From: Clostridia bacterium
Lineage (GTDB): Bacteria > Bacillota > Clostridia > Christensenellales > Aristaeellaceae
Assembly: GCA_017547285.1 (NCBI GenBank)
Contig: JAFYQB010000153.1
Span: forward strand, 1-49,252
DNA: 49,252 nucleotides
Direction: 5' to 3'
Shown here: positions 17,652 through 25,962 of the stretch, piece after piece
Layout of the letters: each line of letters begins with the position of its first letter
Position numbering within the stretch: position 1 is the stretch's first letter
Notes under the pieces: model-generated
What the model saw: the letters and a program-made list of their open reading frames with translations, nothing else
What the model was told of the DNA's origin: nothing
Databases searched by the model: none
Made by a program: the position numbers and the translations under genes

Positions 17652-19646
17652 TTATTTCGTATACTTTTCGAACCAGTTCGTAATCTCCGTCAGGCGGCGT
17701 ACGCGGTGCCTGGGCTTGCCGGAACGGCTGAGTTCGTGGTTTTCGCCATGGAACATGCACAGGCGGGCGGGAACACCGCGGTCGACCAGAGCGGTGTACA
17801 TCTGCAGCCCCTGATCCAGCGGGCAGCGGTAGTCTTCATCGGAGTGGATGAAGAGGGTAGGGGTTTTGACGTTGCCGGCATACTTGAGCGGGGACTGACG
17901 CCACATCTTTTCGGGGCTTTCGAAGGGATCGGCATCGTTCTGGTCGCGGGCGAAGGTGTAGCCGATATCCGCCACGCCGTAGAAGCTGAGCCAGTTGGAA
18001 ATGGAACGCTGGCTGGCGGTGCAGCAGAAACGGTCGGTGTGGCCGATGATCCAGTTGGTCATGAAACCGCCGTAGCTGCCGCCGGTTTCGCAAACGCGCT
18101 TGGCGTCGATCTGCGGATAGGCAGCCAGAACCGCATCGGTAAAGTCCATCAGGTTCTGGTAGTCGGTCTCGCCGTAGTGGCCGCGGATATCCATAAAGTT
18201 GTTATCGCGGCCATCGCTGCCCTTGGGATTGCAGAAGAATACAAAGTAGCCCATATTGGCCCACAGCTGCATTTCGTGATAGAACACAGGACCGTATACG
18301 GTCTTGGGGCCGCCGTGAATGTCCAGAACGGCGGGATAGGTTTTGGCAGGATCGTAATCCTTGGGCTCCAGTACCCAGCCGCCGATGGTGAGGCCTTCGC
18401 TCTCCACCGTCAGGTACTTGGGCTGGGCAACGTACTTGTCAGCCAGAACAGCGTCGTTGAAGTGAGAAAGCTGGGTCAGCTCGCCGGTGAAGAGATCACA
18501 GCTGTACAGCTCCTGCAGCTTCATGTCGTAGAGGCCGATGATCAGCGCCTTGTCGGCGTTGTCGTTCAGGGCAATGCAATCCACGCTGCCTTCTTTGGTC
18601 AGCACGGGCACAGCGTCGCCGTCCGCATTGATGCGGTAGAGGTGCGCGCTGCCCTCGCGGGTGGTGATGGTGTACAGATCGCTGCCCCTGGCCATGCGGC
18701 TCTGTCCGCCGCCATAGCGGCAGTCGCTGCCTACGCTGCCGTAGAGGCTGTATTCCTCTTCGCGCAGAACGGCCACTTCACCGGTAACGGGATCAAGGGT
18801 ATAGATCCAGTCGTTCTCGTTCATGCCGTGACGCTGTGCGGTGGTGCCGAACATCCACACCTTGCCGCCTACGTTGATCAGCTGGGAAATATCCTGCTTT
18901 TCGGACTGGAATACATCGCGCATTTCGCCGGTCTTCCAGTTGAGCGCCTTCACGCAGCAGGAGCCGCGATGGGGCTTGGCTTCGAAGGTGTCCACGTCAA
19001 AGAGGATCTCATCGCCCAGAACGCAGGTGGAATGCACCATATCCGTTGCGCCGGTCATGCGCTTCACATTCAGGGTTTTGCCGTTTTCCACCACGAACAG
19101 GGCAGTGCGGCGCTTGTTGCGCACCCCGCCCCCATTGAACCAGAAGGGGATCTCGTCAAAGACTTCGTAATCCTTTTCATCGGCATAGGCCTTGTGCACC
19201 TTGCCACGCTCTTCTTCGGTCATCTGATAGTAATCGGGATGATTGACATCAATGCCGCCCAGCACCATGAAGTGCGTATCATCCAGTTTTTCGATCTTCT
19301 GCGCGCCGAAGGGCAGGGTGAAGAAGGGCTGCGCTTCGCCGCCGCGCAGATCCAGCACATAGTAGCTGGTGAAAGCTTCCTTGGCCTCGGCGCGCTTCTT
19401 TTCCTTGGCGGAACGAACGGCGGAGAAAAGGATGCGTTCATCATCCAGCCAGATAAAGCCGCGCTCCTTGCCCAGATCGGTCAGCTGGCGGATCTCACCG
19501 TCGTACAGGTACAGGCGGCTTTCGTAATTGTTTTCCTCCTCGTTGCAGTTGGATACCACAAACGCAGCCTTCCGGCCGTTAGGGGCGTACTGCACAGCGG
19601 AGAGGAATTTGTAATTCAGAAAATCATTCAGTTGAAGCTGTTCCAT
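17652..19646 (-). CDS. S9 family serine peptidase (acylaminoacyl-peptidase / prolyl-oligopeptidase type)
   Basis: A 664-aa protein with an N-terminal beta-propeller (about 1-400) and a C-terminal alpha/beta-hydrolase domain. GGSYGGF carries the nucleophile Ser524, HSDEDYRCP gives Asp605 and FHGENHE gives His637, a complete triad. The S9C group removes dipeptides or N-acyl amino acids from short peptides. No signal peptide is seen, so it is cytoplasmic and would work on imported or turnover peptides. The start at 19646 is set by ATAAGGAGAACAACT-ATG. A good promoter lies 44 bp upstream. It is monocistronic. Confidence 0.9.
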   Translation of the reverse strand: MEQLQLNDFLNYKFLSAVQYAPNGRKAAFVVSNCNEEENNYESRLYLYDGEIRQLTDLGKERGFIWLDDERILFSAVRSAKEKKRAEAKEAFTSYYVLDLRGGEAQPFFTLPFGAQKIEKLDDTHFMVLGGIDVNHPDYYQMTEEERGKVHKAYADEKDYEVFDEIPFWFNGGGVRNKRRTALFVVENGKTLNVKRMTGATDMVHSTCVLGDEILFDVDTFEAKPHRGSCCVKALNWKTGEMRDVFQSEKQDISQLINVGGKVWMFGTTAQRHGMNENDWIYTLDPVTGEVAVLREEEYSLYGSVGSDCRYGGGQSRMARGSDLYTITTREGSAHLYRINADGDAVPVLTKEGSVDCIALNDNADKALIIGLYDMKLQELYSCDLFTGELTQLSHFNDAVLADKYVAQPKYLTVESEGLTIGGWVLEPKDYDPAKTYPAVLDIHGGPKTVYGPVFYHEMQLWANMGYFVFFCNPKGSDGRDNNFMDIRGHYGETDYQNLMDFTDAVLAAYPQIDAKRVCETGGSYGGFMTNWIIGHTDRFCCTASQRSISNWLSFYGVADIGYTFARDQNDADPFESPEKMWRQSPLKYAGNVKTPTLFIHSDEDYRCPLDQGLQMYTALVDRGVPARLCMFHGENHELSRSGKPRHRVRRLTEITNWFEKYTK

Positions 19647-19689
19647 AGTTGTTCTCCTTATGTGGTTGATAAGACATTCGATGGTTCTG

Positions 19690-19718
19690 ATGATAGCCGG
19701 AACGGGGGAGAATGTCAA
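19690..19718 (-). promoter_or_regulatory. Promoter of the S9 peptidase gene
   Basis: On the minus strand a perfect TTGACA (19718-19713), a 17-bp spacer and TATCAT (19695-19690). Confidence 0.8.
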
Positions 19719-19762
19719 TACTTGCGCAAAAATGCCGTTTGCAGCATAATGAAGAAAATCCA

Positions 19763-19847
19763 CACAACCGTTGGTTGCGCGGATACTCCACCAGTGGTTG
19801 TGTAAAAGCCCGGTTGAACAACCATCAATCCATTCAGCCCAATGGAT
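19763..19847. promoter_or_regulatory. Cluster of dyads upstream of the XRE regulator gene
   Basis: CAACC/GGTTG arms recur: caacc-gtt-ggttg (19765-19777), cacaacc (19763-19769) with ggttgtg (19796-19802), and ggttg-aa-caacc (19812-19823). A separate dyad atccatt/aatggat is at 19828-19847. They lie between the S9 promoter and the XRE start and could be operators, perhaps for the XRE protein itself. A weak promoter (TTCAGC then TATGAT) may overlap the last dyad. Confidence 0.4.
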
Positions 19848-19891
19848 GCGGATGATATGATAAGGCTACCAACCGAAAGGAGCTGAAACGA

Positions 19892-20380
19892 ATGGAAATG
19901 ACATTAGGCACACGAATCGGCCTTTTGCGCCGAGAGAAAGGAATGAAACAGGAAGAACTGGCAGAGCGCATGGGCGTAAGCCCGCAAGCGGTGAGCAAGT
20001 GGGAAAACGATCTGAACTGCCCGGATATCGCTTTGCTGCCGCTGCTTGCCAAAACGCTTGGCGTAACGGTGGATCATCTGCTGACAGGTGAAAAGCCGGA
20101 ACCGCCGGTGCGGCTGGTGCCGGAGGAGGAACGGAAGGATTTTAAGGACATGTTTTTGAAGGTGACCATGATCTCCAGTGAGGGAGACAAGATGCGTGTT
20201 AACCTCCCGATGCTTCTTGTGCAAACGGCTATGGATGCCGGCGTAAGCATTGCCGGATCGCCTGCGCTGAAACAACTGGATTTTCAGGAGATTGTCACAC
20301 TGGTACAACAGGGCGCAACCGGCGAAATTGTGGAAATGGAAAGCACGGACGGAGATATCCTTCGTGTAGTTGTGGAGTAA
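19892..20380 (+). CDS. XRE-family transcriptional regulator with C-terminal SHOCT-like domain
   Basis: A 162-aa protein. The N-terminal Cro/C1-type helix-turn-helix (about 5-65) includes MKQEELAERMGVSPQAVSKWE with all the usual helix positions. A linker follows, then a C-terminal domain (about 95-162) with the pattern KMRVNLPMLLVQTA and ending DGDILRVVVE. This resembles the small SHOCT-like / YvlB-N-type domain whose role is unclear. AAAGGAG precedes the ATG at 19892. The following gene starts 3 bp after the stop and carries a related domain, so the two probably act together. The target genes are unknown; dyads upstream suggest self-control. Confidence 0.88.
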   Translation: MEMTLGTRIGLLRREKGMKQEELAERMGVSPQAVSKWENDLNCPDIALLPLLAKTLGVTVDHLLTGEKPEPPVRLVPEEERKDFKDMFLKVTMISSEGDKMRVNLPMLLVQTAMDAGVSIAGSPALKQLDFQEIVTLVQQGATGEIVEMESTDGDILRVVVE

Positions 20381-20383
20381 GCT

Positions 20384-20629
20384 ATGCGCATTATTTTGCA
20401 GAGCCAAAATCAAAAAGAACGGCGGCTGTATATACCGAACACCTTGCTGCTTAACCGATTGACGGCCTTTTTGATCGCCCGTGGCTTGGAAAAGCGCAAG
20501 GTTTATCTGTCCTGCAAACAGATCAGCATGATTGCACAAAGCATCAGAGCCGTTCACAAGCGCCATCCTGACTGGGTGTTGCTGGACGCCGAACCATCAA
20601 GCGGCGAAAAAATCAAAATCATTGTATAA
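20384..20629 (+). CDS. Small protein resembling the C-terminal domain of the preceding regulator
   Basis: An 81-aa soluble protein without cysteine clusters or membrane segments except one Cys. Its layout (IILQSQN, IPNTLLLNRLTAFLIARGL, then VLLDAEPSSGEKIKIIV) mirrors the C-terminal domain of the XRE protein: a basic beta strand, NLP/PN-LL helix, and a closing strand with D-G/S-G-E. It may be a partner that binds the regulator through like domains; this is inference. It starts 3 bp after the regulator stop and is followed by a hairpin. Confidence 0.72.
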   Translation: MRIILQSQNQKERRLYIPNTLLLNRLTAFLIARGLEKRKVYLSCKQISMIAQSIRAVHKRHPDWVLLDAEPSSGEKIKIIV

Positions 20630-20636
20630 AAACGCA

Positions 20637-20679
20637 AAGGATCCGGCGCAGCATTATGGCGGAGCTGCGCCGGATCCTT
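20637..20679 (+). terminator. Terminator-like hairpin after the XRE pair
   Basis: A 16-bp perfect stem (20637-20652 with 20664-20679). The T tract behind it is poor (cgtcattt), so termination may be partial. Confidence 0.6.
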
Positions 20680-20786
20680 CGTCATTTCATTCCTCAGGAT
20701 GACAGACGGAGGAACGTATTTGGTTTTTCAGCAAAAGGCAAACGGGCAGGTTTCTGCCGAGCAGCGGAACGGGCGAGAGGCAGGGC

Positions 20787-20805
20787 GGGCGACCAATGGT
20801 CGCCC
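20787..20805. repeat. Intergenic hairpin repeat unit
   Basis: Perfect arms gggcgacc / ggtcgccc around aat, with further outer pairing. It is next to the second copy of the dispersed hairpin repeat and in no gene. Confidence 0.55.
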
Positions 20806-20825
20806 CTGCAAGGTCAGGCTTGCCA

Positions 20826-20872
20826 GGCTTCCCCTTGAGGGGAAGCTGTCACCGCAGGTGACTGATGAGGTG
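20826..20872 (-). repeat. Dispersed hairpin repeat, copy 2
   Basis: On the minus strand this reads CACCTCATC-GTCA, a small hairpin (gtcacc/ggtgac) and cttcccctcaaggggaag, the same layout as 17394-17444. It lies just beyond the stop of the GH43 gene. Confidence 0.65.
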
Positions 20873-20901
20873 CATAAGCTATGAAAGAATCGACAACCTG
20901 C

Positions 20902-21825
20902 TTACGGCAGAATCTCTACGCGGCCATCCTCCGTGATCCGTGCGGGTGAAATGAACCCAACGCGATCCTCACCGGTTTCCACGGTGCGGCCATGGTAGCA
21001 GATGAGCCATTCCCCTTCGGGACTCTTAAGCATGCAGCTGTGGCCGGTGCCGGTGACCTCACGGTAACATTCCAGAATGGGGTTTTCGGGAGCTTTCACG
21101 AAATCACCCAGCGGATGATCGCTCATGGCATAGCCTACGGCGTAATGCGGGCCGCCGAAGAAGTTGCCGGAGTAAGTCATGTAGTATTTTCCATCGTGTT
21201 TGAACAGGAAGGAACCCTCATTCCAGCGGCGGCCTGTGTAGCTGGCAGAACGGCCTTCCCACTCCTGCTCAGGGCGCATCAGCAGTTTCGGCTCGCCGAT
21301 TACGCCGCTGAAATCAGGCTTGAGTTCAATGCCGTAGATCCAGCTTTCTTCCAGCCCGTTGATGTTGTGCTCGTAGCAGCAGCGGGAATAGTAAAGGTAG
21401 AAATGGCCGTCCTCCTGATAGAGATTGGCATCGATAATGGGATATCCGGGATCAAACAGCGGCTGGTCGCTGATGTCCTCAAAGGGGCCGACAGGCGAAT
21501 CGGACACGGCCACGCCGATGCGGAAGTTTTCCAGCGCATTGGTGGGATTTTCCTTCCAGTCCGCGCTGTAGAACAGCCAGTAACGGCCGTTGATTTCGTA
21601 GCATTCCGGCGCCCAGAAGCACTTGACGCCCCATTTTGCGGTTTTCAGAATCAGGCCGTGATCCTGCCAGTTGATCAAATCGTCCGAGGAGCGGACAGGA
21701 AAACCTGCGACTGGAAATTCCCCTTCATTTTCGTTGGTACAGTACAGGTAGTAGCGGCCGTCGCTGGCCTGCATAACGAACGGGTCAGCCGCTTTGAAGG
21801 GAAGGCGGAGAGTCTGAAATGCCAT
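20902..21825 (-). CDS. Glycoside hydrolase family 43 protein
   Basis: A 307-aa single-domain five-bladed beta-propeller. The three GH43 acids are in place: Asp14 in AADPFV as base, Asp132 in IIDANLY to set the acid pKa, and Glu203 in RWNEGSF as acid. WAPECYEINGRYWLFYSA (71-88) is the usual second-blade pattern. Activities in the family are alpha-L-arabinofuranosidase, beta-xylosidase, endo-arabinanase and exo-galactanase; the absence of a C-terminal beta-sandwich leaves the choice open. No signal peptide, so cytoplasmic. AAAGGATG precedes the ATG at 21825. It is the second gene after the GH113-like gene, 18 bp downstream. Confidence 0.9.
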   Translation of the reverse strand: MAFQTLRLPFKAADPFVMQASDGRYYLYCTNENEGEFPVAGFPVRSSDDLINWQDHGLILKTAKWGVKCFWAPECYEINGRYWLFYSADWKENPTNALENFRIGVAVSDSPVGPFEDISDQPLFDPGYPIIDANLYQEDGHFYLYYSRCCYEHNINGLEESWIYGIELKPDFSGVIGEPKLLMRPEQEWEGRSASYTGRRWNEGSFLFKHDGKYYMTYSGNFFGGPHYAVGYAMSDHPLGDFVKAPENPILECYREVTGTGHSCMLKSPEGEWLICYHGRTVETGEDRVGFISPARITEDGRVEILP

Positions 21826-21843
21826 GGTGTTTCATCCTTTCGT

Positions 21844-22776
21844 TCAACCTGATTCATGCGCGGAATAAACATCGTGAATGATCTGCGCTGCCCGGGTTCC
21901 GCGCAGGTCGTAGGTATGTCCGGGCGTATCCGGGGTATAGGGAACGCCGGCCCAGTCCCAGAAGGCAAAGCCGCCCACCCAGGGGCGTTTCAGCGCGGCG
22001 CGGAACATATCCTCATACCACGCGGTCTGGCCTTCGGGATCATATTCGCCATTGAACTCCCAGTTGTTGGGCAGCTGCGGCGCGCCCTTGACAGCCATGC
22101 AGCCAAGCTCTGAAAAGAAGAAGGGCTTGCCGTACTGCCGGACAACCTTTTCAATGCGGTCCAGCTGGTTTTCCCAGTCGCCCAGAGGATAATAGCCGCT
22201 GGAAGCGATTACGTCCACACAGTCCCACCAGGTCACACGATCTTCCTGGTATTTATCACAGTTGTAGCCGACCAGACCGGTATAAACTGTGCGGATCTCT
22301 GCAATCAGCTTTCGCCAGTCGGCGTCACGGTGGTCGGCCATCACCATTTCACAGCCGGGCATAAACATGCAGCAGCCTTCCTGCTGGGCGATGCGCGCAA
22401 AATGCAGCTGAAACGCTGTGTAGGAGGCAAACCATTCGTGCCATTTGGGTTCGGAAGGCACATCCGGCTCGATGAAGCTGATGTAGGCGCGCCATGTGCC
22501 GTCCAGACAGTTGACCGTGGGCTTGAGCGCAACGCGGATATTCTGCGCGTGCAGGAAACGGATGGTATCGATCAGTTCCTCATCCGAGGATGTATGAGGC
22601 CCTGTCAAATCAATGTGCGTGCTGTGGGCAGTGGCCTGCATGGCGGCAGGCGTAAGAATAACAAAGTCCGCATTCAGTTCACGGATCATCTGCTGCAGGC
22701 TTTCGCGTGTCTCCGGCAGGGCCAGTACGCCCCGTCGTGCGAATGTGGCAAAGTTGACGCCTCTGATGAATTTCAT
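21844..22776 (-). CDS. GH113-like glycosidase (mannanase type)
   Basis: A 310-aa TIM-barrel protein beginning FIRGVNFATFARRG. MPGCEMV holds a likely acid/base Glu143 and FFFSELGC a likely nucleophile Glu223. The 80-residue gap equals the one I recall for the GH113 beta-1,4-mannanase of Alicyclobacillus, and WVGGFAFWDW near the end fits the last barrel strand. No signal peptide: it would hydrolyse imported mannooligosaccharides. It leads the two-gene unit with GH43, diverging from the peptide transporter. The family call rests on motif and spacing only; a GH5-like clan A enzyme is the alternative. Confidence 0.7.
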   Translation of the reverse strand: MKFIRGVNFATFARRGVLALPETRESLQQMIRELNADFVILTPAAMQATAHSTHIDLTGPHTSSDEELIDTIRFLHAQNIRVALKPTVNCLDGTWRAYISFIEPDVPSEPKWHEWFASYTAFQLHFARIAQQEGCCMFMPGCEMVMADHRDADWRKLIAEIRTVYTGLVGYNCDKYQEDRVTWWDCVDVIASSGYYPLGDWENQLDRIEKVVRQYGKPFFFSELGCMAVKGAPQLPNNWEFNGEYDPEGQTAWYEDMFRAALKRPWVGGFAFWDWAGVPYTPDTPGHTYDLRGTRAAQIIHDVYSAHESG

Positions 22777-22802
22777 GCTTTTTTCCGCCTTCCACAGGGA
22801 TA

Positions 22803-22844
22803 TTTGATATCAAAAGTATATCATGCTGTTTTTGGGAATGTCAA
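22803..22844 (-). promoter_or_regulatory. Promoter and palindromic site of the GH113-like/GH43 unit
   Basis: On the minus strand a perfect TTGACA (22844-22839), an 18-bp spacer and TATACT (22820-22815). The 12-bp perfect palindrome TTTGATATCAAA (22803-22814) sits directly after the -10, over the expected start of transcription, as a repressor operator would. Confidence 0.7.
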
Positions 22845-22955
22845 CGCCGTTCACAGAAGGCGTAACGTTTCGTTGGGCTGACGGCAGTCTGGAACACGTT
22901 TGTGATGTAATGCCTTTTTCTGATGAATTTATACCAATAAAGTACAAAAAACCAC

Positions 22956-22984
22956 TTGCCAATGAATAGATATACAGGTATGAT
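22956..22984 (+). promoter_or_regulatory. Promoter of the peptide-transport operon
   Basis: TTGCCA (22956-22961), a 17-bp spacer and TATGAT (22979-22984), 40 bp before the ATG of the binding protein, which has a strong AAAGGAGG. Confidence 0.7.
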
Positions 22985-23023
22985 AGGCGTATTCATTTTC
23001 CAACATTCAAAGGAGGATTCCCC

Positions 23024-24949
23024 ATGAAGCGCTTTATCGCGATCCTGATGACCCTGATCATGGCCATGAGCATGACCATGACCGCTCAGGGTGAAGATCT
23101 TGCCGCGGCTGCCAACGCCATTATCGAAAGCAAGACCTTCGAACGTACCTACGATACCAACTTCTCTTCTTCCATCGCTTCTTTCAACTATTACAGCACC
23201 AACCTGGCCATCGTGCGTGAAATCGTTTCCAACTGCATCGACGGTCTGGTAGAGCCGGACATCTACGGCGTGTACGTGCCCTCTCTGGCTGAAAGCTGGG
23301 AGACCAACGAGGATCAGACCGTGTGGACCTTCAAGATCCGCGAAGGCCTGAAGTGGGTCGACCACACCGGCGCCGAGACCGAGTATGAACTGACTGCTCA
23401 GGACTTTGTGGACGGCATCCGCTACATCGGCGATCCCCTGAACGGCGCTTACTCCCTGCGCGTTGTCCGCAACCTGATCAAGGGCCTGTACGATTACTAC
23501 TGGCTGCTGGATGACATCGACTGCGGTCTGGTGACCGACCAGAATCGTGAAGACGTTGTGAAGCAGTTCGATGAAATGGTAGGCGTGAAGGCGCTGGACA
23601 AGTACACCGTTCAGTACCAGCTGGAAAACAGCGCTCCCTATTTCCTGTCCCTGCTGGAAAGCAGCATGCTGATCCTGCCCGTGGAATACGAATACGCCAT
23701 GGCGCTGGGCGAGGACTTTGCTGTGGATAACGAGCACCTGCTCTACTGCGGCGCTTACTATGTATCCAACTTCGAGCGCGACAAGGCCATCACCCTGTCC
23801 GCCAACACCCACTACTGGGATTACGACAAGATCACCCTGGATACCGTGGAGTACCAGATGATCCCCGACGGCACCACCTCTCTGGAAATGTTCAAGCGCG
23901 GTATGACTGACTACACCAGCGTGGAAGCCGAAGCTTACGATTCTCTGGTTGGCACCGAGTGGGAAGACAACCTGCTGCCCACCAGCCACTCCTTCTCCAC
24001 CAACTACCTGTGGCTGGACTTTGCCGGCGAGAACACCGAGTTCAAGACCTTCATCAACAACGAGAACTTCCGCAAGGCTCTGCTGTACTCCATGGACCGT
24101 GAAGTGCTGGCTGCTCTGCGCGAGCCCGTTGATCCCGCCCGTATCCTGCGCAACACCATCAACGCCGAGGGCGCCATCTACGACTCCAACGGCAAGGATT
24201 ACACTGATTACAGCCCCCTGAAGGAAATCAAGGAAACCAACTTCAATAACCCCGAGCTGGCCCGCCAGTACATGGAAGCTGCCATCGCCGAGCTGTGCGA
24301 TGAAAACGGCAACATCAAGGGCGTGGAACCTGCCACCGTTGACTACCTGCCCGTTTGCTCCTTCGACATTGACGGCAAACTGCCCGTGACCATCTGCTAC
24401 GTTGGTACCGATGATGAAGACGAGATCATCATGGCTCAGCTGTTCAAGGCCATGATCGAAGATTCTCTGGGCGCCGAGAACGTGGACTTCCAGATTCAGG
24501 CCTTCAGCGGCTGGACCTACGGCACCGTGGCTGATCCCCTGAACTATGATATCTACTTCGACTCCCTGTCCACCGGCTATGCCGATCCCTCCGGCATCCT
24601 GACCCGTGTGACCACCGACGGCGCTGAGAACGTGGGCCGCTACGATGTGCCCGAGTTTGACGCCCTGATCGAAAAGGCTCTGGCTGCCAAGACCTTCGAG
24701 GAGCGCCTGCAGTACTTTGCCGAGGCCGAAGCCTACCTGTGCGGCAACGGTTTCATCATTCCCTTCATCTCCTCTCTGCGCGGCTACTACATGAGCTACT
24801 CCATCCCCTACACCTCTCCGCTGACCCTGTACGGCAACACCAAGTATAAGGGCACCCTGGTGATGGCCGAGCCCATTACCCAGGAAGAAAGCGCTGTTCT
24901 GGAAGCTGCCTACGAAGTAGCCCGCGAAGCCGCTCTGGCCGGAAAATAA
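23024..24949 (+). CDS. Peptide ABC transporter substrate-binding protein (SBP family 5)
   Basis: A 641-aa secreted binding protein of the OppA/DppA class. The N-terminus MKRFIAILMTLIMAMSMTMT is a clear signal sequence, with likely cleavage after Ala-Gln-Gly (about 23). No lipobox cysteine is present in the first 50 residues, unusual for a Gram-positive binding protein, so how it is held at the membrane is open. The mature part has the SBP_bac_5 pattern: VPSLAESWETNEDQTVWTF (about 82-100), then the FRKALLYSMDRE block (about 350-361). Codons are strikingly uniform (C-ending), suggesting high expression. A terminator separates it from the permease genes, as is common for binding proteins made in excess. 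Confidence 0.92.
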   Translation: MKRFIAILMTLIMAMSMTMTAQGEDLAAAANAIIESKTFERTYDTNFSSSIASFNYYSTNLAIVREIVSNCIDGLVEPDIYGVYVPSLAESWETNEDQTVWTFKIREGLKWVDHTGAETEYELTAQDFVDGIRYIGDPLNGAYSLRVVRNLIKGLYDYYWLLDDIDCGLVTDQNREDVVKQFDEMVGVKALDKYTVQYQLENSAPYFLSLLESSMLILPVEYEYAMALGEDFAVDNEHLLYCGAYYVSNFERDKAITLSANTHYWDYDKITLDTVEYQMIPDGTTSLEMFKRGMTDYTSVEAEAYDSLVGTEWEDNLLPTSHSFSTNYLWLDFAGENTEFKTFINNENFRKALLYSMDREVLAALREPVDPARILRNTINAEGAIYDSNGKDYTDYSPLKEIKETNFNNPELARQYMEAAIAELCDENGNIKGVEPATVDYLPVCSFDIDGKLPVTICYVGTDDEDEIIMAQLFKAMIEDSLGAENVDFQIQAFSGWTYGTVADPLNYDIYFDSLSTGYADPSGILTRVTTDGAENVGRYDVPEFDALIEKALAAKTFEERLQYFAEAEAYLCGNGFIIPFISSLRGYYMSYSIPYTSPLTLYGNTKYKGTLVMAEPITQEESAVLEAAYEVAREAALAGK

Positions 24950-24963
24950 TCCCTGAATATCAG

Positions 24964-25000
24964 CTTCGTCCTGCTCCATGCGGGCAGGACGAAGTTTTTT
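24964..25000 (+). terminator. Terminator/attenuator between binding protein and permease genes
   Basis: An 11-bp stem cttcgtcctgc / gcaggacgaag (24964-24974, 24984-24994) followed by TTTTTT (24995-25000). No promoter is evident between it and the permease RBS, so partial readthrough probably feeds the downstream genes. Confidence 0.85.
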
Positions 25001-25026
25001 CAAATCCAGTCCGTGGAGGAATCCCC

Positions 25027-25962
25027 ATGGGAAAGTACATTCTCAAGCGCACGCTGAATTCTCTTTTGACCGTCGCAATTGTATTCGTGGCGGTTTTTAT
25101 GCTGCTTCGGCTTATGCCGCTCAGCGGCTACTTTCCGCAGGAAATGCTCAAGGAAACGGATGAAGCCACCCGTATGTCCTACCTGCGCAATCAGGGTCTG
25201 CTGGACCATCCGATGGTACAGCTGGGCCGCTTTGTCAAAAATCTGTTCCACGGCGACCTGGGCCGCAGCCTGACGGTGTACCCCAAGGTGCCCATTTCCA
25301 CCCTGCTGAAGGAAAAAATCCCCGTTACCGCCGCCTTTGGCTTTTCCAGCATGCTGATCGGCATTGTGCTGGGTTTGTCTCTGGGCATGCTGATGGTGCG
25401 CTTCAAGGACCGCTGGGGCGACCGTCTGGGCACGGGTTACATTCTGATGGTCCGTGCCATTCCCAACCTGATCTATCTGTTCTTTATTCAGGTATGGGTG
25501 TCTTTGTGGTTTGGCCTTCCCATGGTGTTTGAAAAGAACATGCCCTCTTCCTGGATTTTGCCAGTCATTTGCCTGTCGTTGGGCAGCATTGCGTGGTATG
25601 CGCTGTGGCTGCGCCGCTTTATGGTGGATGAAGAAAACAGGGATTACGTCAAGTTTGCGCTTGTGAAGGGCCTGCCTCAAAAAGAGGTCTGGAAAAAGCA
25701 CATCTTCAAAAATGCGATCATTCCGCTGGTTATCTATCTGCCCAGCGATCTGTTGTTTATTATTTCCGGCTCTCTGGTGATCGAAAGCCTGTACGCTATT
25801 CCCGGCACGGGCGGCCTGCTCACCACAGCCATCAAAAACCAGGATAACAATCTGGTGCAGGTCATCGTGCTGATGTACGCTGTGCTCTCTGTGCTGGGCG
25901 TGTTCCTGGGCGACCTGCTCATCGCCGCAGTTGACCCGCGCATTACGCTTACGGAGGATTGA
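25027..25962 (+). CDS. ABC transporter permease, OppB/DppB type
   Basis: A 311-aa inner-membrane permease of the peptide/nickel transporter family. The N-terminus YILKRTLNSLLTVAIVF is the typical first helix of OppB proteins. About six hydrophobic segments follow. The cytoplasmic EAA loop that docks with the ATPase is DYVKFALVKGLPQKEVWKKH (about 200-219). IPGTGGLL and the C-terminal DPRI are also family marks. It pairs with the next gene. RBS GGAGGAATCCCC precedes the ATG. Confidence 0.93.
   Translation: MGKYILKRTLNSLLTVAIVFVAVFMLLRLMPLSGYFPQEMLKETDEATRMSYLRNQGLLDHPMVQLGRFVKNLFHGDLGRSLTVYPKVPISTLLKEKIPVTAAFGFSSMLIGIVLGLSLGMLMVRFKDRWGDRLGTGYILMVRAIPNLIYLFFIQVWVSLWFGLPMVFEKNMPSSWILPVICLSLGSIAWYALWLRRFMVDEENRDYVKFALVKGLPQKEVWKKHIFKNAIIPLVIYLPSDLLFIISGSLVIESLYAIPGTGGLLTTAIKNQDNNLVQVIVLMYAVLSVLGVFLGDLLIAAVDPRITLTED

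Noticed and set aside
20699..20884. Short frames at 20656-20838 and 20699-20884
   Set aside because: Cover the terminator and dispersed hairpin repeat; no RBS.
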